A stretch of 64,000 nucleotides of DNA from Phytomonospora endophytica (lineage in GTDB: Bacteria > Actinomycetota > Actinomycetes > Mycobacteriales > Micromonosporaceae), in assembly GCF_014202425.1 (NCBI RefSeq), contig NZ_JACHGT010000003.1, positions 1 to 64,000 on the forward strand, in the 5' to 3' direction. The translations under genes and the position numbers were made by a program. A model generated the notes under the pieces. That model did no database searches. It had not been told where the DNA came from and worked only from the letters and a program-made list of their open reading frames with translations. This document shows positions 63,810 to 64,000 of the stretch, piece by piece (the first letter of the stretch is position 1; the number at the start of each line of letters is the position of its first letter).

Positions 63810-64000
63810 CCGGCCCGCGGATCGCCCGCGTCCCGTACTTCTCCGTGGTCGTGGAGGGCCAGGACATCACGCCCTGGGTGACCTCGGTGCAGGTCGTCGA
63901 GGACGACCGGCTCGCCGACAACACGACGATCACGGTCAACGACCCCCGGATGATCTACGCCGACGCGCTCATGGAGGGCTGCATCGCCGAGGTCGACATC
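63806..64000 (+). CDS. Baseplate hub/spike protein (gene D/VgrG-like), partial
   Basis: The first 65 codons of a gene cut by the window edge (RVPYFSVVVEGQDITPWVTS; VEDDRLADNTTITVNDPRMI). The opening strand pattern is that of phage late-control gene D / VgrG-type hub proteins, which seat the spike under the tube. GTG 63806 overlaps the LysM gene stop. The remaining baseplate, ATPase and effector genes should follow outside the window. Confidence 0.75.
   Translation, partial: MTGPRIARVPYFSVVVEGQDITPWVTSVQVVEDDRLADNTTITVNDPRMIYADALMEGCIAEVDI

Noticed and set aside
52582-64000. A complete prophage
   Set aside because: Only tail-type genes are seen, with no head, portal, terminase, integrase or lysis gene in the window. 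The composition fits an injection system, though the right edge is cut.

Overview
This is GC-rich actinobacterial DNA. Evidence: coding sequence with C or G in most third positions, many GTG starts, dense 1-11 bp gene overlaps, a mycothiol-type enzyme family, a geosmin synthase, Family 2B encapsulin shells, and a phage-tail-like contractile injection system of the kind known from Streptomyces and relatives. I cannot fix the genus. I see no tRNA, rRNA, insertion sequence or CRISPR array, so it reads as chromosomal.

Layout. (1) 1-0.6 kb: a 7-bp tandem repeat and an orphan Phd/YefM-like protein. (2) 0.6-9 kb: an alpha-mannan utilisation locus. It has a GntR/LacI hybrid regulator with visible operators, a secreted GH76 mannanase with a carbohydrate-binding domain, a cytoplasmic GH125 mannosidase, two sugar ABC permeases, a binding lipoprotein and a cytoplasmic GH76. 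The transport ATPase is not here and is presumably shared. (3) 9-16 kb: secreted GH5 and GH18 enzymes, a membrane endonuclease/phosphatase-fold protein, a CYP152-type peroxygenase P450, and an ABC-2 exporter pair. (4) 16-26.6 kb: a DUF2264 protein behind two LacI-type palindromes, an acyltransferase-SGNH protein, IPP isomerase, a rifampin-phosphotransferase-like enzyme and HrpB helicase.

(5) 27-34.7 kb is the most striking block. Two different Family 2B encapsulin shell genes flank a bifunctional geosmin synthase, followed by a polyprenyl synthase and an IspH with an extra N-terminal domain. All five genes are on one strand with overlaps or short gaps. The natural reading is a two-component protein nanocompartment linked to C5-to-C15 isoprenoid supply and geosmin formation. 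(6) 35.6-42.8 kb: a six-gene operon for N-acyl amino-acid racemisation and hydrolysis (GNAT acyltransferase, RpiR regulator, N-acylamino-acid racemase, transporter, D-aminoacylase, M20 hydrolase). It is bounded by a perfect 10+10 bp palindrome upstream and an 18-bp-stem terminator downstream.

(7) 43-49 kb: small unknown genes, a GlxA-type regulator, an MFS transporter, an FAD monooxygenase divergent from its likely TetR regulator, and a lincosamide-nucleotidyltransferase-like gene whose frame is probably broken at a poly-G run. Next comes a yybP-ykoY manganese riboswitch in front of a TMEM165/Gdt1 family transporter, then hairpins ending in a T-run. (8) 50-52.3 kb: a membrane-anchored PemK/MazF-like protein in a three-gene operon. 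(9) 52.6-64 kb, cut by the window edge: a contractile injection system with two sheath genes, tube, baseplate/chaperone, tape measure, LysM and hub genes. The chaperone-like gene ends at a U UUU UUU slippery heptamer that would fuse it by -1 frameshifting to a downstream frame with no start codon of its own.
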